From Ktedonobacter racemifer DSM 44963 (GTDB lineage: Bacteria > Chloroflexota > Ktedonobacteria > Ktedonobacterales > Ktedonobacteraceae): 64,000 bases of DNA. The notes beneath the pieces are model-generated. The model did no database searches. It was not told the origin of the DNA and was given only the letters and a program-made list of their open reading frames with translations. The DNA lies in the NCBI RefSeq assembly GCF_000178855.1, contig NZ_ADVG01000003.1, forward strand, positions 1,240,001 to 1,304,000, written 5' to 3'. Shown here in pieces: positions 18,022 through 26,403 of this stretch. Made by a program: the position numbers and the translations under genes. Within the stretch, counting starts at the first letter, position 1. Each line of letters begins with the position of its first letter.

Positions 18022-18051
18022 TTGACGCCATATATATGCATGTGTTACTCT
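18022..18051 (+). promoter_or_regulatory. Possible promoter of the kinase leader
   Basis: TTGACG (18022-18027), 18-base spacer, TACTCT (18046-18051). It would give a leader of about 260 bases before the kinase start at 18318. The -10 match is weak. Confidence 0.4.
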
Positions 18052-18090
18052 GTAATCCTCTACAGAAGAGTTGAGAAAGATTTCTACATT

Positions 18091-18201
18091 ATGATTGGCA
18101 TAGTGACCCGACAGACTGAAAATGAGGCGTTTCGGCGACTGTGTGAAATATGCACCTTCGCCCAGGGCCGTACTATGCCTTTTTTTAGGATGAACACATA
18201 G
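18091..18201 (+). CDS. Possible 36-residue leader peptide
   Basis: Small frame starting ATG ATT GGC ATA and ending TAG at 18201, 19 bases before the terminator stem. It is rich in Arg (five). A weak purine run GAGAAAGA lies ten bases upstream. Arrangement (promoter, short ORF, terminator, resistance-type kinase) is that of translation-coupled attenuation; the ORF may be chance. Confidence 0.35.
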   Translation: MIGIVTRQTENEAFRRLCEICTFAQGRTMPFFRMNT

Positions 18202-18220
18202 GTGTTTCGCTTGTAGCGGC

Positions 18221-18261
18221 AGGCCGTGGGTGCTTAGAAGAGCAGCACCCACGGCCTTTTT
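18221..18261 (+). terminator. Intrinsic terminator upstream of the kinase start
   Basis: AGGCCGTGGGTGCT (18221-18234) pairs exactly with 18244-18257 and is followed by five T. It points toward the kinase gene and ends 56 bases before its ATG; no plus-strand gene lies upstream. AGGGCCGT at 18164-18171 can pair with the 3' arm (ACGGCCTT, one wobble), a possible antiterminator. Confidence 0.75.
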
Positions 18262-18317
18262 GTTGTCTATTTTGCCTGCATAATCTAGTGGGCGCAATCA
18301 ATAAGGAGTATGAACTT

Positions 18318-19310
18318 ATGGCGGAACTTTCTATTGAGAATAATCCATGGTCTGAGGCTGGTTGGAAGGATCAGGTAAACGAGTGGATTACTAAAGAGCT
18401 TACACACAGAGGAAATGTCCTAATGGGGCCAATCGAGGAGGTTCAAAATACAATCTGGTCTTATGTATCGAAAGTTCCAACCAGCACAGGATATTACTAC
18501 TTTAAGGCCGTCACAACCTCTCTCAGCCATGAGGTTCCGCTCACGGCGCTTCTGGCCGAGATCGCGCCCACGCTTGTACCCGAGGTGATTGTCGCGGATA
18601 CACAGTGCAACTGGCTGCTGCTCAGAGATGGCGGCCAAACGTTGAGGAGCGTTACGAGGGCTGATGGAGATATGACGCGTTGGGAGGAGATGGTTCGCCG
18701 CCTTGCGCGTCTGCAAATCCAGATGATTTCTCAGAAAGAGCGACTGTTAGCAGCAGGCATTTTTGATCGACGCCTACACGTGCTACCACAGCTCTATAGC
18801 GAGGCACTGGAGAATACGCCGCTTCTGCTAATTGGCGAAGGGGGCCTGCGCGAGGGCGAGCTGGAACAGCTTCACGCATTCGCGCCCCAGGTGCATGAGA
18901 TGTGCGAGGCGCTGGCAAGCTACCACATTCCTGAAACACTGCATCATGATGACCTGGGCGCGGGCAATATCCTGGTCGATGGCGAGCGCTACCTCTTCTT
19001 CGACTGGTCTGAGAGCGCGGTCGCGCACCCTTTCTTCACGCTAATGATTGTCCTGCGCTACGCTGAGGCGGTCTTTGAGTGTGGCGAGGAGACACTTGAG
19101 CGCATCACAACCGCCTACCTCTCTTGCTGGACAGAGTATGAGCCTCTAGAGCGTTTGCGCGAGGCATTCGCGCTGGCCCAGCGGCTGGCTAAGCTCTGTC
19201 GCGCCTTATCCTGGCAACATATCCTTGGCCATCTCGCCCCTCAGCAACGAGGAGAGCACGCCGACGCCTTCCCCTACTGGCTCCAGGTCTTCCTGGGCAC
19301 CGAAGAATAA
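18318..19310 (+). CDS. APH-fold phosphotransferase
   Basis: A 330-residue kinase of the aminoglycoside phosphotransferase superfamily. The catalytic loop is LHHDDLGAGNILVDG (H-x-D...N) and the metal-binding segment is YLFFDWSESAVAHPFF. N-terminal lobe is divergent. AAGGAG lies nine bases before ATG 18318; GTG 18288 is an unlikely alternative. The substrate is unknown, since the fold also includes choline and homoserine kinases. Leader carries a terminator (see 18221), so regulation by attenuation is plausible. Confidence 0.82.
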   Translation: MAELSIENNPWSEAGWKDQVNEWITKELTHRGNVLMGPIEEVQNTIWSYVSKVPTSTGYYYFKAVTTSLSHEVPLTALLAEIAPTLVPEVIVADTQCNWLLLRDGGQTLRSVTRADGDMTRWEEMVRRLARLQIQMISQKERLLAAGIFDRRLHVLPQLYSEALENTPLLLIGEGGLREGELEQLHAFAPQVHEMCEALASYHIPETLHHDDLGAGNILVDGERYLFFDWSESAVAHPFFTLMIVLRYAEAVFECGEETLERITTAYLSCWTEYEPLERLREAFALAQRLAKLCRALSWQHILGHLAPQQRGEHADAFPYWLQVFLGTEE

Positions 19311-19369
19311 GGAAATAGGGGACGAAACGTCATGTGCCTGCGGCGCATGACGTTTCGTCCCCTATTTCC
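19311..19369. terminator. Convergent terminator, 27-bp stem
   Basis: Arms 19311-19337 and 19343-19369 pair throughout with one G-T wobble. It starts directly after the kinase stop codon, and the stop codon of the convergent gene (19362-19364) lies inside the right arm. Confidence 0.85.
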
Positions 19370-20285
19370 AATAGATTGCATCGATGTAAATAGTCGCATT
19401 CGTGCCAGTAAATTCGAGGCCAATGCGCGTGGCCGTTCCCGGAAAGCCAGAGGGGAGAATATAGCTCAAGCGATGCCATGTGCCAGTCGTCAGGTACGAC
19501 AGGTAGACGCCAGGATAATAGCCTTTAAAGTTACGATCAAGCATATATATTTTTCCCTGGACGTTCTTTCCGGATGCTACATATACATAGGCATAAACTG
19601 TCTGGTACGCGTGTGGAGCGCTGGCTCTAATAGCTGCCGAGAGATGGGGATAGGTCGATTTAGCCTTGTTATTAAAGGTGATAACCAGGGAATGAGTCCC
19701 ATTTTTAGCGATTTTGGTGCTATTTTTTATCATCAATCCAGGGCTAACTTGTGGTTCCCAGCCGTCGTTTTGCCCATCCTCGAAGGAATAATTGTAATGG
19801 ATTACAGGCGTTGGAGTACTTGTTACCACTGGCGTAACGCCCTTTGTTGGCCTAGAAGTTGGTTGATTGGCATATGGAGGTGTGTTCTGAACTCTCTGAA
19901 TAAAGAAGGCCGTGCCTATGCTTCCAAGCAGGAGGCCAGCTACCAGGCCCAGGATAAAGAGAGAATATAAGGCCTTTTTACCCGTTCGCTTATCTCCGGG
20001 TGCGTACATGGGTGGTGGCGGCGGCATCGGAATAAAGATATCAGTTGTCGCTGCTGAATTGTCAGGAGAAATCGGCGTTTTATGCTCAAATTGAGCGTCT
20101 GGTTCCTCTACATTATTTAGTCGCATATTCAGTGTGTCGCGTATGATCGAGCCTGGAAGAGGCCAATGGCCTGGTAGTGTTAGTGATGTAGGGGTAACAG
20201 GCTCGCTTCCATTGAAGCCCATTTCCATTTCTTGAGGCAATGAGGGGCGCTTTTGTAATTTTTCAGTAGGTGTGTCCTCGTTCAC
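19362..20285 (-). CDS. Membrane-anchored protein with carbohydrate-binding-like domain
   Basis: About 307 residues: a polar, Pro-rich cytoplasmic N-terminus (PMPPPPPMYAPGDKR), one membrane helix (ALYSLFILGLVAGLLLGSIG), a Thr/Pro-rich linker (SRPTKGVTPVVTSTPTP) and a C-terminal beta-sandwich (YSFEDGQNDGWEPQ ... SLVITFNN ... YIDAIYW) resembling CBM4/9-type modules. It is therefore type II oriented with the binding domain outside. Start is GTG 20285: AAGAGGAG lies seven bases upstream, whereas ATG 20309 has no site. No enzyme domain seen. Confidence 0.7.
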   Translation of the reverse strand: MNEDTPTEKLQKRPSLPQEMEMGFNGSEPVTPTSLTLPGHWPLPGSIIRDTLNMRLNNVEEPDAQFEHKTPISPDNSAATTDIFIPMPPPPPMYAPGDKRTGKKALYSLFILGLVAGLLLGSIGTAFFIQRVQNTPPYANQPTSRPTKGVTPVVTSTPTPVIHYNYSFEDGQNDGWEPQVSPGLMIKNSTKIAKNGTHSLVITFNNKAKSTYPHLSAAIRASAPHAYQTVYAYVYVASGKNVQGKIYMLDRNFKGYYPGVYLSYLTTGTWHRLSYILPSGFPGTATRIGLEFTGTNATIYIDAIYWK

Positions 20286-20535
20286 GTTGAATCTCCTCTT
20301 AAGACGCATAGAATTTATGAGTGAAGAAAAATAATGAGTTAAATAGAAAATTATAAATGCATGATATCCACGACTGCTCTGGCCGCGCGTATAGCACAAT
20401 AATAGCATGTATAGTCAGTAATATACCAGGGGCTAGTCTTGCCTTTGAGTTGGGAAGGTTTTTGACTCGTAAAGGGTGCCTGACTCAGTCGTGTACATAG
20501 AGGAAATCGTTTATTACTTACTGGGGAGGAGGCCC

Positions 20536-20940
20536 ATGCAGCTTCTATTGGCGACTCTTAAAAAGAGGAATTATCTCTTACTCACACTTGTATTGACGCT
20601 GGCTTTCGCCTCGCTCTATACCTTTCTCGACCTGCGCCAGGGTGGGACACGCAACAATATGCTTAACACTCATACCGTCACGCCGCAATACCTGGGCGCT
20701 CACTTTGGCCCGCTCTATATCTATAGTGCGTTGGGTTTGAGCCTGGTAAGCGCCTTTCTTACCGCACTCCTGATCGCCTTTAGCATCGACCACTATCGTA
20801 TGCGTAGCGGTCTCTTCTCGACCACGGCCTGCTCGACGGCGGCCACAGTCTTTCTTGGGATTGCCACCTTTGGCTGCCCTAGCTGTATTCTTCCTATAGC
20901 CGGAACGCTGGGCCTGATCTTTACCGCGCCTGTGCAATAA
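20536..20940 (+). CDS. Small membrane protein with CPSC motif, possibly truncated
   Basis: A 134-residue protein with three or four hydrophobic helices (LLLTLVLTLAFASLYTFL; IYSALGLSLVSAFLTALLIA; TVFLGIATFGCPSCILPIAG). A Cys-Pro-Ser-Cys sits in the last helix. GGGGAGGAGG precedes ATG 20536. The frame ends abruptly after LIFTAPVQ, just before the palindrome at 20946, where one more helix would be expected; truncation is inferred. Family not recognised. Confidence 0.6.
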   Translation: MQLLLATLKKRNYLLLTLVLTLAFASLYTFLDLRQGGTRNNMLNTHTVTPQYLGAHFGPLYIYSALGLSLVSAFLTALLIAFSIDHYRMRSGLFSTTACSTAATVFLGIATFGCPSCILPIAGTLGLIFTAPVQ

Positions 20941-20945
20941 AGAGG

Positions 20946-21002
20946 TAAGGTACATGGTGTGGCTGGGCGAGCTCTGCTCGCCCAGCCACACCATGTACCT
21001 TA
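20946..21002. terminator. Convergent terminator, 27-bp perfect stem
   Basis: Arms 20946-20972 and 20976-21002 are exact reverse complements separated by TCT (AGA on the other strand). It fills the gap between the small membrane protein and the ABC gene ending at 21003. Contains CATGGTGTGGCTGG. Confidence 0.85.
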
Positions 21003-22757
21003 TTATTCCCCATTCCAGAGGGCGCACATCTCGGCGCAGCTCTCCAGGAGGTTTTCAAGTTTGCCCTGGGCTTCGATGTGCCCGTCTTTGAGCACGATGA
21101 CCTGGTCGGCGTGCTGGAGGGCGTAGCGCCGGTGCGAGACGAGCAGGTAGGTGCAGTCGCCTCGTGTAAAGAGGCGTTGCCAGAGCTGCTGCTCCGTCTC
21201 GACGTCGAGGGCGCTGGAGAGGTCGTCGAAGATTAGCAGATCGGGTTCGCGAACGAACATACGCGCTGCGGCTGCGCGCTGGATCTGCCCTCCCGAGAGT
21301 TTGGTGCCCTTGGGGCCGACGATGGTGTCCAGGCCCTGTTCAAGGGCGACGATATCCGCCTCCATGACGGCGGCGTGTATCGCTGCTTCCAGATGTACAG
21401 GCTCTTCAGGATAGCCCATGAGAATGTTCTGTCTGAGCGTCTCGCTGGCGAGGCGCGGCACCTGGGGCGTATAGGCGCTCTGTGGTGGCACAAAGACATG
21501 TTCAGGACGCAATACAGGCTCGCCATTCCAGCGGATCTCGCCTGCTTGTCGGGGAAGCAGCCCCATGATCGTACGTAGTAGTGTACTCTTTCCCGAGCCG
21601 ATGCGACCCGTAATCACGGTCGTGGTGCCGCGCCGGAGCCGAAGATTGATACCCGCAACTCCATTGCTGGACCTGGGATAGAGGTAGGTGAGCCCGTTGA
21701 CCTCCAGGTGCTCTAGCTTTGGCATCTCCCGTTCGAGCAGGCGTATTTCTGGGTAGGCTCCACGCAGGTAAACGGGCTGGTGTGCGATCACGGTCTCACT
21801 CGGAATTCCGGCTGGTAGGGCCTCTTGCAGGCGTTGCAGAGAGACGCCTGCCTGCTTGTAAAATGTCAGGTTCTGGATGAGTGAGGCGACGATGCTGATT
21901 ACCCAGAACTGGTAGGAGATGAAGAGTGCTAGCCCGCCAACGGTAAAGGTGCCGTGCTGGATGGCCTGGGCTGACATGAGGAGCAGCAGGCCGGTGCCCA
22001 GGTTCGCAGTATTACTGGCGACGTTGCTCAGCACCACGCTGGTAAAGAAGAGGCTGCGCAGCGTGGTTCGCCGCCGTGTGTTATTGAGTTCGCGCAGGTG
22101 AGCCAGCACACGCGGCTGAGCATTGGCAAGCTGGATGGCTTGGGGTGTGCTAAACATCTCGCCCATAAACGAGCTGACCGCGCCTGCGGCCTTACGGCTC
22201 TCGCGATGATACTCTTGAATGCGCCTGCTTAGCCTGGTCATAAGCAGGCTTGAACCGATAAGCGGGATAAAGACCACAAGCGTGGTCAAAGGCTGCATTA
22301 CCAGCATGATCACGAGCGCGCCCAGGGCCTGGAGGAGGGAGCCAATATTCATAAAGGTATAGGCGATAGTATTGGTCAGCGACTCAGTATCCGCGTCGAA
22401 ACGGCTCACCAGCTCGCCAGGCGAGGCCGGCAGCTCCTGCGCTCCAATGCGGGAGATCAACTGACCAAAGATGTTGCGGCGGACCAGGGCATTGCCGTGC
22501 TCGCCACAGATGGCGTCCATGCCCGTACTGCTGAGCATCGAGACGACGCGTGCGATAGCGGCCCCCACCAGGAGTGCGCCCAGGGTCCAGAGATCCCAGC
22601 CAATGGGGCGATTGGCTGTGATGATATTGAACATGTTGTAGGCAAGCACGCCGGGCAGGAGCAGGATCAGGCTGCGGAAGAGCTGAAAGAAGAGGTCAAT
22701 AGCATATAGTCCCGGCGTGAAGCGGATGAGCCGCCAGAGAGCTTGATAGGTCTTCAT
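21003..22757 (-). CDS. ABC exporter half-transporter (degenerate-site subunit)
   Basis: 584 residues: six membrane helices (about 1-320) then an ABC ATPase. Walker A GRIGSGKST near 390, signature LSGGQIQRA near 490, Walker B LLIFDDLSSALD near 515, switch His in LVSHRRYALQHADQ. The usual catalytic Glu after Walker B is Asp (D-D), typical of the non-catalytic site of heterodimeric exporters. Its start overlaps the end of the next half-transporter by four bases, so the two are translationally coupled and most likely form one heterodimer. Substrate unknown. Confidence 0.92.
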   Translation of the reverse strand: MKTYQALWRLIRFTPGLYAIDLFFQLFRSLILLLPGVLAYNMFNIITANRPIGWDLWTLGALLVGAAIARVVSMLSSTGMDAICGEHGNALVRRNIFGQLISRIGAQELPASPGELVSRFDADTESLTNTIAYTFMNIGSLLQALGALVIMLVMQPLTTLVVFIPLIGSSLLMTRLSRRIQEYHRESRKAAGAVSSFMGEMFSTPQAIQLANAQPRVLAHLRELNNTRRRTTLRSLFFTSVVLSNVASNTANLGTGLLLLMSAQAIQHGTFTVGGLALFISYQFWVISIVASLIQNLTFYKQAGVSLQRLQEALPAGIPSETVIAHQPVYLRGAYPEIRLLEREMPKLEHLEVNGLTYLYPRSSNGVAGINLRLRRGTTTVITGRIGSGKSTLLRTIMGLLPRQAGEIRWNGEPVLRPEHVFVPPQSAYTPQVPRLASETLRQNILMGYPEEPVHLEAAIHAAVMEADIVALEQGLDTIVGPKGTKLSGGQIQRAAAARMFVREPDLLIFDDLSSALDVETEQQLWQRLFTRGDCTYLLVSHRRYALQHADQVIVLKDGHIEAQGKLENLLESCAEMCALWNGE

Positions 22758-24493
22758 GCGAGTACCTCCACCAGGCCAGTTTGTAGCAGGTGCGCGAAGT
22801 GAGATGTAGGATCGGCCGCGAGCTGCTGGCGTGCGCCATACTCCTGTACCTGGCCCTCGTCAAGAATTAGAATGTCGTCGACGTGGCGCACGGTTTCAAG
22901 GTGGTGCGCGATGATAATTCCTGTGCGACCCTCTAGCAGGAGCTGAATGGCTCCCTCAATCAACTTCTCTGTCACGGGATCGAGGCGTGAAGAGGCTTCG
23001 TCGAGGATAACGAGCGCGGGATCTTGCAGGAAGACGCGCGCGAAGGCCAGAAGCTGTGCCTCTCCCGATGAGAGCGTCTTGCCGCCCGCCGCGAGCATAG
23101 TGTCGAGTCCTTCTGGCAGGGAGTCATACCACGGAGTGAGCCTGAGGTTGGTCATGACTTCAAGAATGCGCTCATCGGAGATGCTCGCATCGAAAAAGGT
23201 CAGGTTATCGCGGATACTGGCCTGAAAGAGCTGTACATCCTGCGTGACGACGCCAATGCGTGAGCGTAGCTCGGCGAGTTTGTATTGGCGCACATCGATA
23301 TTGCCCAGCAGAACCGAACCCTCGCGGGCGTCATAGGCCCGGTAAAGCAGGCGCGTAAGTGTTGTCTTACCACTTCCCGTCCGGCCCAGCAGCCCAAGCG
23401 TGCGCCCTGGTGTCAGCTCTAGCGAGATATCTCGTAATACGCTCTGCTCAGGGTTATAGCCAAAGCTGACCTGTGCGAACCTGACCGCCAGTGCGCCCCC
23501 TGGCAGGTCCGCGCCGGGACCATCAAGGATGGCGTTGGGCGTGTGATGCAGTTCGGTAATGCGCTGAAGGCTGGCCGTAGCGACCTGTATCTTATTGATC
23601 TGGAAGGTGATGATGCTCAGGCTTCCTGAGAGCAAGGAGGTATAGGCATAGGTTGCGTAGACTGTTCCCAGACTCATCTGCCCATTGCGCAGCAGGTATG
23701 CTCCCAGCGTCAGCGCCGCCGCCATCGTCAGGGCTACGCTGATCTCGACGGCACTGGAGAAGAAGCGTCCCGTGACGCTGCTCAAGAGCGTGAAGTGTAG
23801 CCGCTGGCGCGAGAGCTGATTTAGCCGTGCGAGCACATAGGGTTGTGCGCCATTGCCGCTGATATCCTCGACACTCACCAGGCGCTCCTCAAAGAAGCTA
23901 GACAGTTTCGCGCTGGCCTGGCGCGAGGCGCGAAAGTAGGGGACCGCGATGCCCCGAAGCGAGCGGATGGCGGTCAGCATCAAAGCCGTAAAAGCGAGTA
24001 GCAGGAGTCCAACGCGCCAATCCGTCCAGAACGTCACCGCCAGAATGCCTATTAGCAACAGACCCTGGCCAAGCATATAGAAGATGAACTGTGAGAAGAA
24101 ATCGGAGAGCTGGGCCACATCCCCGTCCACGCGCTCCAGTAGCTCGCCTGGCGTATGCTCTTTATGAAATGACATATCCAGATTGAGGCAGTGCAGCGTC
24201 AGGTCGAAGCGGAGCTCATTTGTCGCTTGCCAGCCAATGGCCTCGCTTAAGTAGCTAGCGAGCGTTGTCAAAACCTGGTGGACACAGACCAGGCCAATGA
24301 AGAGGAGAGCGATCCATAGCAGGCTATCCAGGCCTTCATGAATCGAATCAATGAAGTGCTCTAGCAACTGGGGATTATACAGATCAAGCCCGATACTACC
24401 GAAGAGGAGCAGCATTAACAGGCACACCTTAAACCATTGAGGGCGGAGATACATACGCAAGAGGGATATATAGTGGCTAAACGAAAGCTTCAT
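22754..24493 (-). CDS. ABC exporter half-transporter (catalytic-site subunit)
   Basis: 579 residues with N-terminal membrane domain and C-terminal ATPase: Walker A LLGRTGSGKTTL, signature LSSGEAQLLAF, Walker B LVILDEASSRLD with the catalytic Glu, switch His in IIAHHLETV. Its signature is the degenerate LSSGE type, so together with the partner (D-D Walker B, canonical LSGGQ) the pair has one competent and one degenerate ATP site. ATG 24493 follows AAAGGG; ATG 24508 has no site. First gene of the two-gene operon. Confidence 0.92.
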   Translation of the reverse strand: MKLSFSHYISLLRMYLRPQWFKVCLLMLLLFGSIGLDLYNPQLLEHFIDSIHEGLDSLLWIALLFIGLVCVHQVLTTLASYLSEAIGWQATNELRFDLTLHCLNLDMSFHKEHTPGELLERVDGDVAQLSDFFSQFIFYMLGQGLLLIGILAVTFWTDWRVGLLLLAFTALMLTAIRSLRGIAVPYFRASRQASAKLSSFFEERLVSVEDISGNGAQPYVLARLNQLSRQRLHFTLLSSVTGRFFSSAVEISVALTMAAALTLGAYLLRNGQMSLGTVYATYAYTSLLSGSLSIITFQINKIQVATASLQRITELHHTPNAILDGPGADLPGGALAVRFAQVSFGYNPEQSVLRDISLELTPGRTLGLLGRTGSGKTTLTRLLYRAYDAREGSVLLGNIDVRQYKLAELRSRIGVVTQDVQLFQASIRDNLTFFDASISDERILEVMTNLRLTPWYDSLPEGLDTMLAAGGKTLSSGEAQLLAFARVFLQDPALVILDEASSRLDPVTEKLIEGAIQLLLEGRTGIIIAHHLETVRHVDDILILDEGQVQEYGARQQLAADPTSHFAHLLQTGLVEVLA

Positions 24494-24602
24494 CCATAAC
24501 CCTTTCATTTTTTAACATATCGAGGGCATACATCTATCATTGATATATCTGTTATGGATATAATAAGGCGCGAGGACAGAGCTTGTCAAGTAGTGAAGAG
24601 TA

Positions 24603-24670
24603 TTGCAAATGAGCAAGAGGGCTAAGCGGCCGTGCATGCACGGCCGCTTAGCCCTCTTGCTCATTTGCAA
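24603..24670. terminator. 68-base perfect palindrome after galU
   Basis: Positions 24603-24670 form a perfect palindrome with no unpaired loop (centre TGCA). It begins three bases after the galU stop codon. In RNA the central bases would open as a tetraloop. Confidence 0.85.
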
Positions 24671-24673
24671 AAA

Positions 24674-25555
24674 TTAGTCTAGATTGAGTCCTTTGAGGAA
24701 TTTCTGGAAGTTGCCGTTGATGTCGGGGTGTTGCAGGGCCAGTTCGACAACGGTTTTCATATATTCAAGTTTGTCGCCAGTATCGTAGTATCTTCCGTTC
24801 TCGATCTCGCAGGCGTAGACGGGATAGCCAGTTTTGATTAACTCGGAGATGGCCTCCGGCAGGTAGATCTCGCCGCCTGTACCGGGTTGCTGCTGGCGGA
24901 GAATATTAAAGATTTCTGGTGGTAAGATATAGGCTCCGTGTGCTGCCAGGTTGGAGGGAGCTTTATCGGGATGAGGTTTTTCAACGATGTTTTTGATTTT
25001 GTAGACGTTGCCCTCAACTGGCTCTACGTCCGCGATACCATATCGTTTAAGATCCTCTTTGTTCTGGATTCTGACCGCTGAAATAACGGCTCCGCCAAAT
25101 TTCTCATAGACGCGTATCATCTGAGAGAGCCTGGGTGGATTACTATAAATGAACTCATCCCCCCACATGACAGCAAACATTTCGTTCTCGATCACGGGTT
25201 CAGCTGAGAGCACGGGTGTACCGTTCCCATATAAGCCTTTTTGGCGAATATAGACGAAGTTTGCTAACTCGGATATAGCGTGGATTTTCTCAAGGAGATC
25301 GGTTTTCCCGCCTGCTTCAAGGTTTTTAAGAAGTTCCGCGTTAGGAACATCGAAGTGATCCTCGATGGCACGCTTGAGCGCGCCGGTCACGATCACAATG
25401 TCTTCAATGCCAGCAGCGACAGCTTCTTCAACCACATACTGGATGACAGGCTTATCGACGATAGGAAGCATCTCTTTGGGCATGGCCTTCGTTTGTGGCA
25501 AAAAGCGCGTTCCAAACCCCGCCGCAGGAATCACCGCTTTACGAATCTTCTGCAT
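24674..25555 (-). CDS. galU: UTP-glucose-1-phosphate uridylyltransferase
   Basis: A 293-residue nucleotidyltransferase making UDP-glucose from UTP and glucose 1-phosphate, for envelope polysaccharides and galactose metabolism. Motifs: KAVIPAAGFGTRFLPQTKAMPKEMLP (nucleotide loop), DKPVIQYVVEEAVAAGIEDI, EKPHPDKAPSNLAAHGAYILPPEIF and YDTGDKLEYMKTVVE. AAGGAA lies seven bases before the ATG. Monocistronic with its own palindrome. Confidence 0.96.
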   Translation of the reverse strand: MQKIRKAVIPAAGFGTRFLPQTKAMPKEMLPIVDKPVIQYVVEEAVAAGIEDIVIVTGALKRAIEDHFDVPNAELLKNLEAGGKTDLLEKIHAISELANFVYIRQKGLYGNGTPVLSAEPVIENEMFAVMWGDEFIYSNPPRLSQMIRVYEKFGGAVISAVRIQNKEDLKRYGIADVEPVEGNVYKIKNIVEKPHPDKAPSNLAAHGAYILPPEIFNILRQQQPGTGGEIYLPEAISELIKTGYPVYACEIENGRYYDTGDKLEYMKTVVELALQHPDINGNFQKFLKGLNLD

Positions 25556-25683
25556 TACTATTTCCTTCTAGAACTTAACCTTGTGGCAATATCTGTTCTG
25601 CTGTGTGCTCTCCCAATAAGGGTCGCCAGAGTTATCCTACCTTAGAGACCACGCTTTTGGCAAGAAAGAAATTCGTGATGGGG

Positions 25684-26244
25684 TTATATCTGCCAATCGG
25701 TCGCTTGCGCCCACTCTTCGGCGGCCTCAATGACGATATCGCAGAGCGGGTCTTTAATGTCGTAATAGAACTCCACATCGTCGGGATGGCGTCGGGAGAG
25801 GGCCATCTTGATTTGAGCATAGGCTGCGCTGGCCATAGGATGAGCGCGCAGGTAATCGCGAAAGAGAATAGGGTAGCGCTGGTTGGGCAGTCCCAGGGCA
25901 CGGACATGCAGATGCATGGGGCGCAGACTGACTGGAGGTCTAAAATAGCGTTTCTCCCAATCGGTTTCTAGCCCCTGGTAGAGCGGTGGCAGATGGTCCT
26001 GCGTCATTTCGGGCGCCAGGGTATAGCCGAGCATACCTAGCTTCTCTACCAGCTCAGGCGTGCAGGCGAAATCTCTGACAGTAATCTGGATATCGATGAT
26101 GTCTTTTGCCGCCAAACCCGGCACGGAGGTCGAGCCAATGTGATCAATGCGCAGCGCCAGCTCGCCCAGGGCGGCACTCAACGGACGCGCCAGCGCGAGA
26201 AACTCTTCCGGCCAACGCGCATCATATGGGATAATCGTAATCAT
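25684..26244 (-). CDS. GrpB family nucleotidyltransferase-like protein
   Basis: A 186-residue protein of the GrpB/UPF0157 family with a nucleotidyltransferase-like core: IPYDARWPEEF at the start, then DHIGSTSVPGLAAKDIIDIQITV (G-S-T-x-V-P-G-x-x-x-K-D-x-x-D), and HLHVRALGLPNQRYPILFRDYL. Biochemical role unknown; some members are fused to dephospho-CoA kinase. ATG 26244 has GGGAG seven bases upstream. The IS element lies 68 bases upstream and may have displaced its promoter. Confidence 0.92.
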   Translation of the reverse strand: MITIIPYDARWPEEFLALARPLSAALGELALRIDHIGSTSVPGLAAKDIIDIQITVRDFACTPELVEKLGMLGYTLAPEMTQDHLPPLYQGLETDWEKRYFRPPVSLRPMHLHVRALGLPNQRYPILFRDYLRAHPMASAAYAQIKMALSRRHPDDVEFYYDIKDPLCDIVIEAAEEWAQATDWQI

Positions 26245-26403
26245 ACATATCTCCCAGGAGCAATACATGTGCATGTGGACAAATTGTGTAGCAAGAATGC
26301 ATCTTGCACAACTAGTGGGTCAGTTGTCCCGCTCGCTGCCATTCGCAGAAAAGGGGTAGAATAGCCAGGTGAACAGTGTGTTGCATTAAACTGGAGCATT
26401 GCT

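Noticed and set aside
17968..18297. 109-codon minus-strand frame
   Set aside because: Overlaps the leader/terminator of the kinase gene, has no ribosome site and no recognisable domain.
19332..19970. 212-codon plus-strand frame
   Set aside because: Antisense shadow of the CBM-like membrane protein; no domain.
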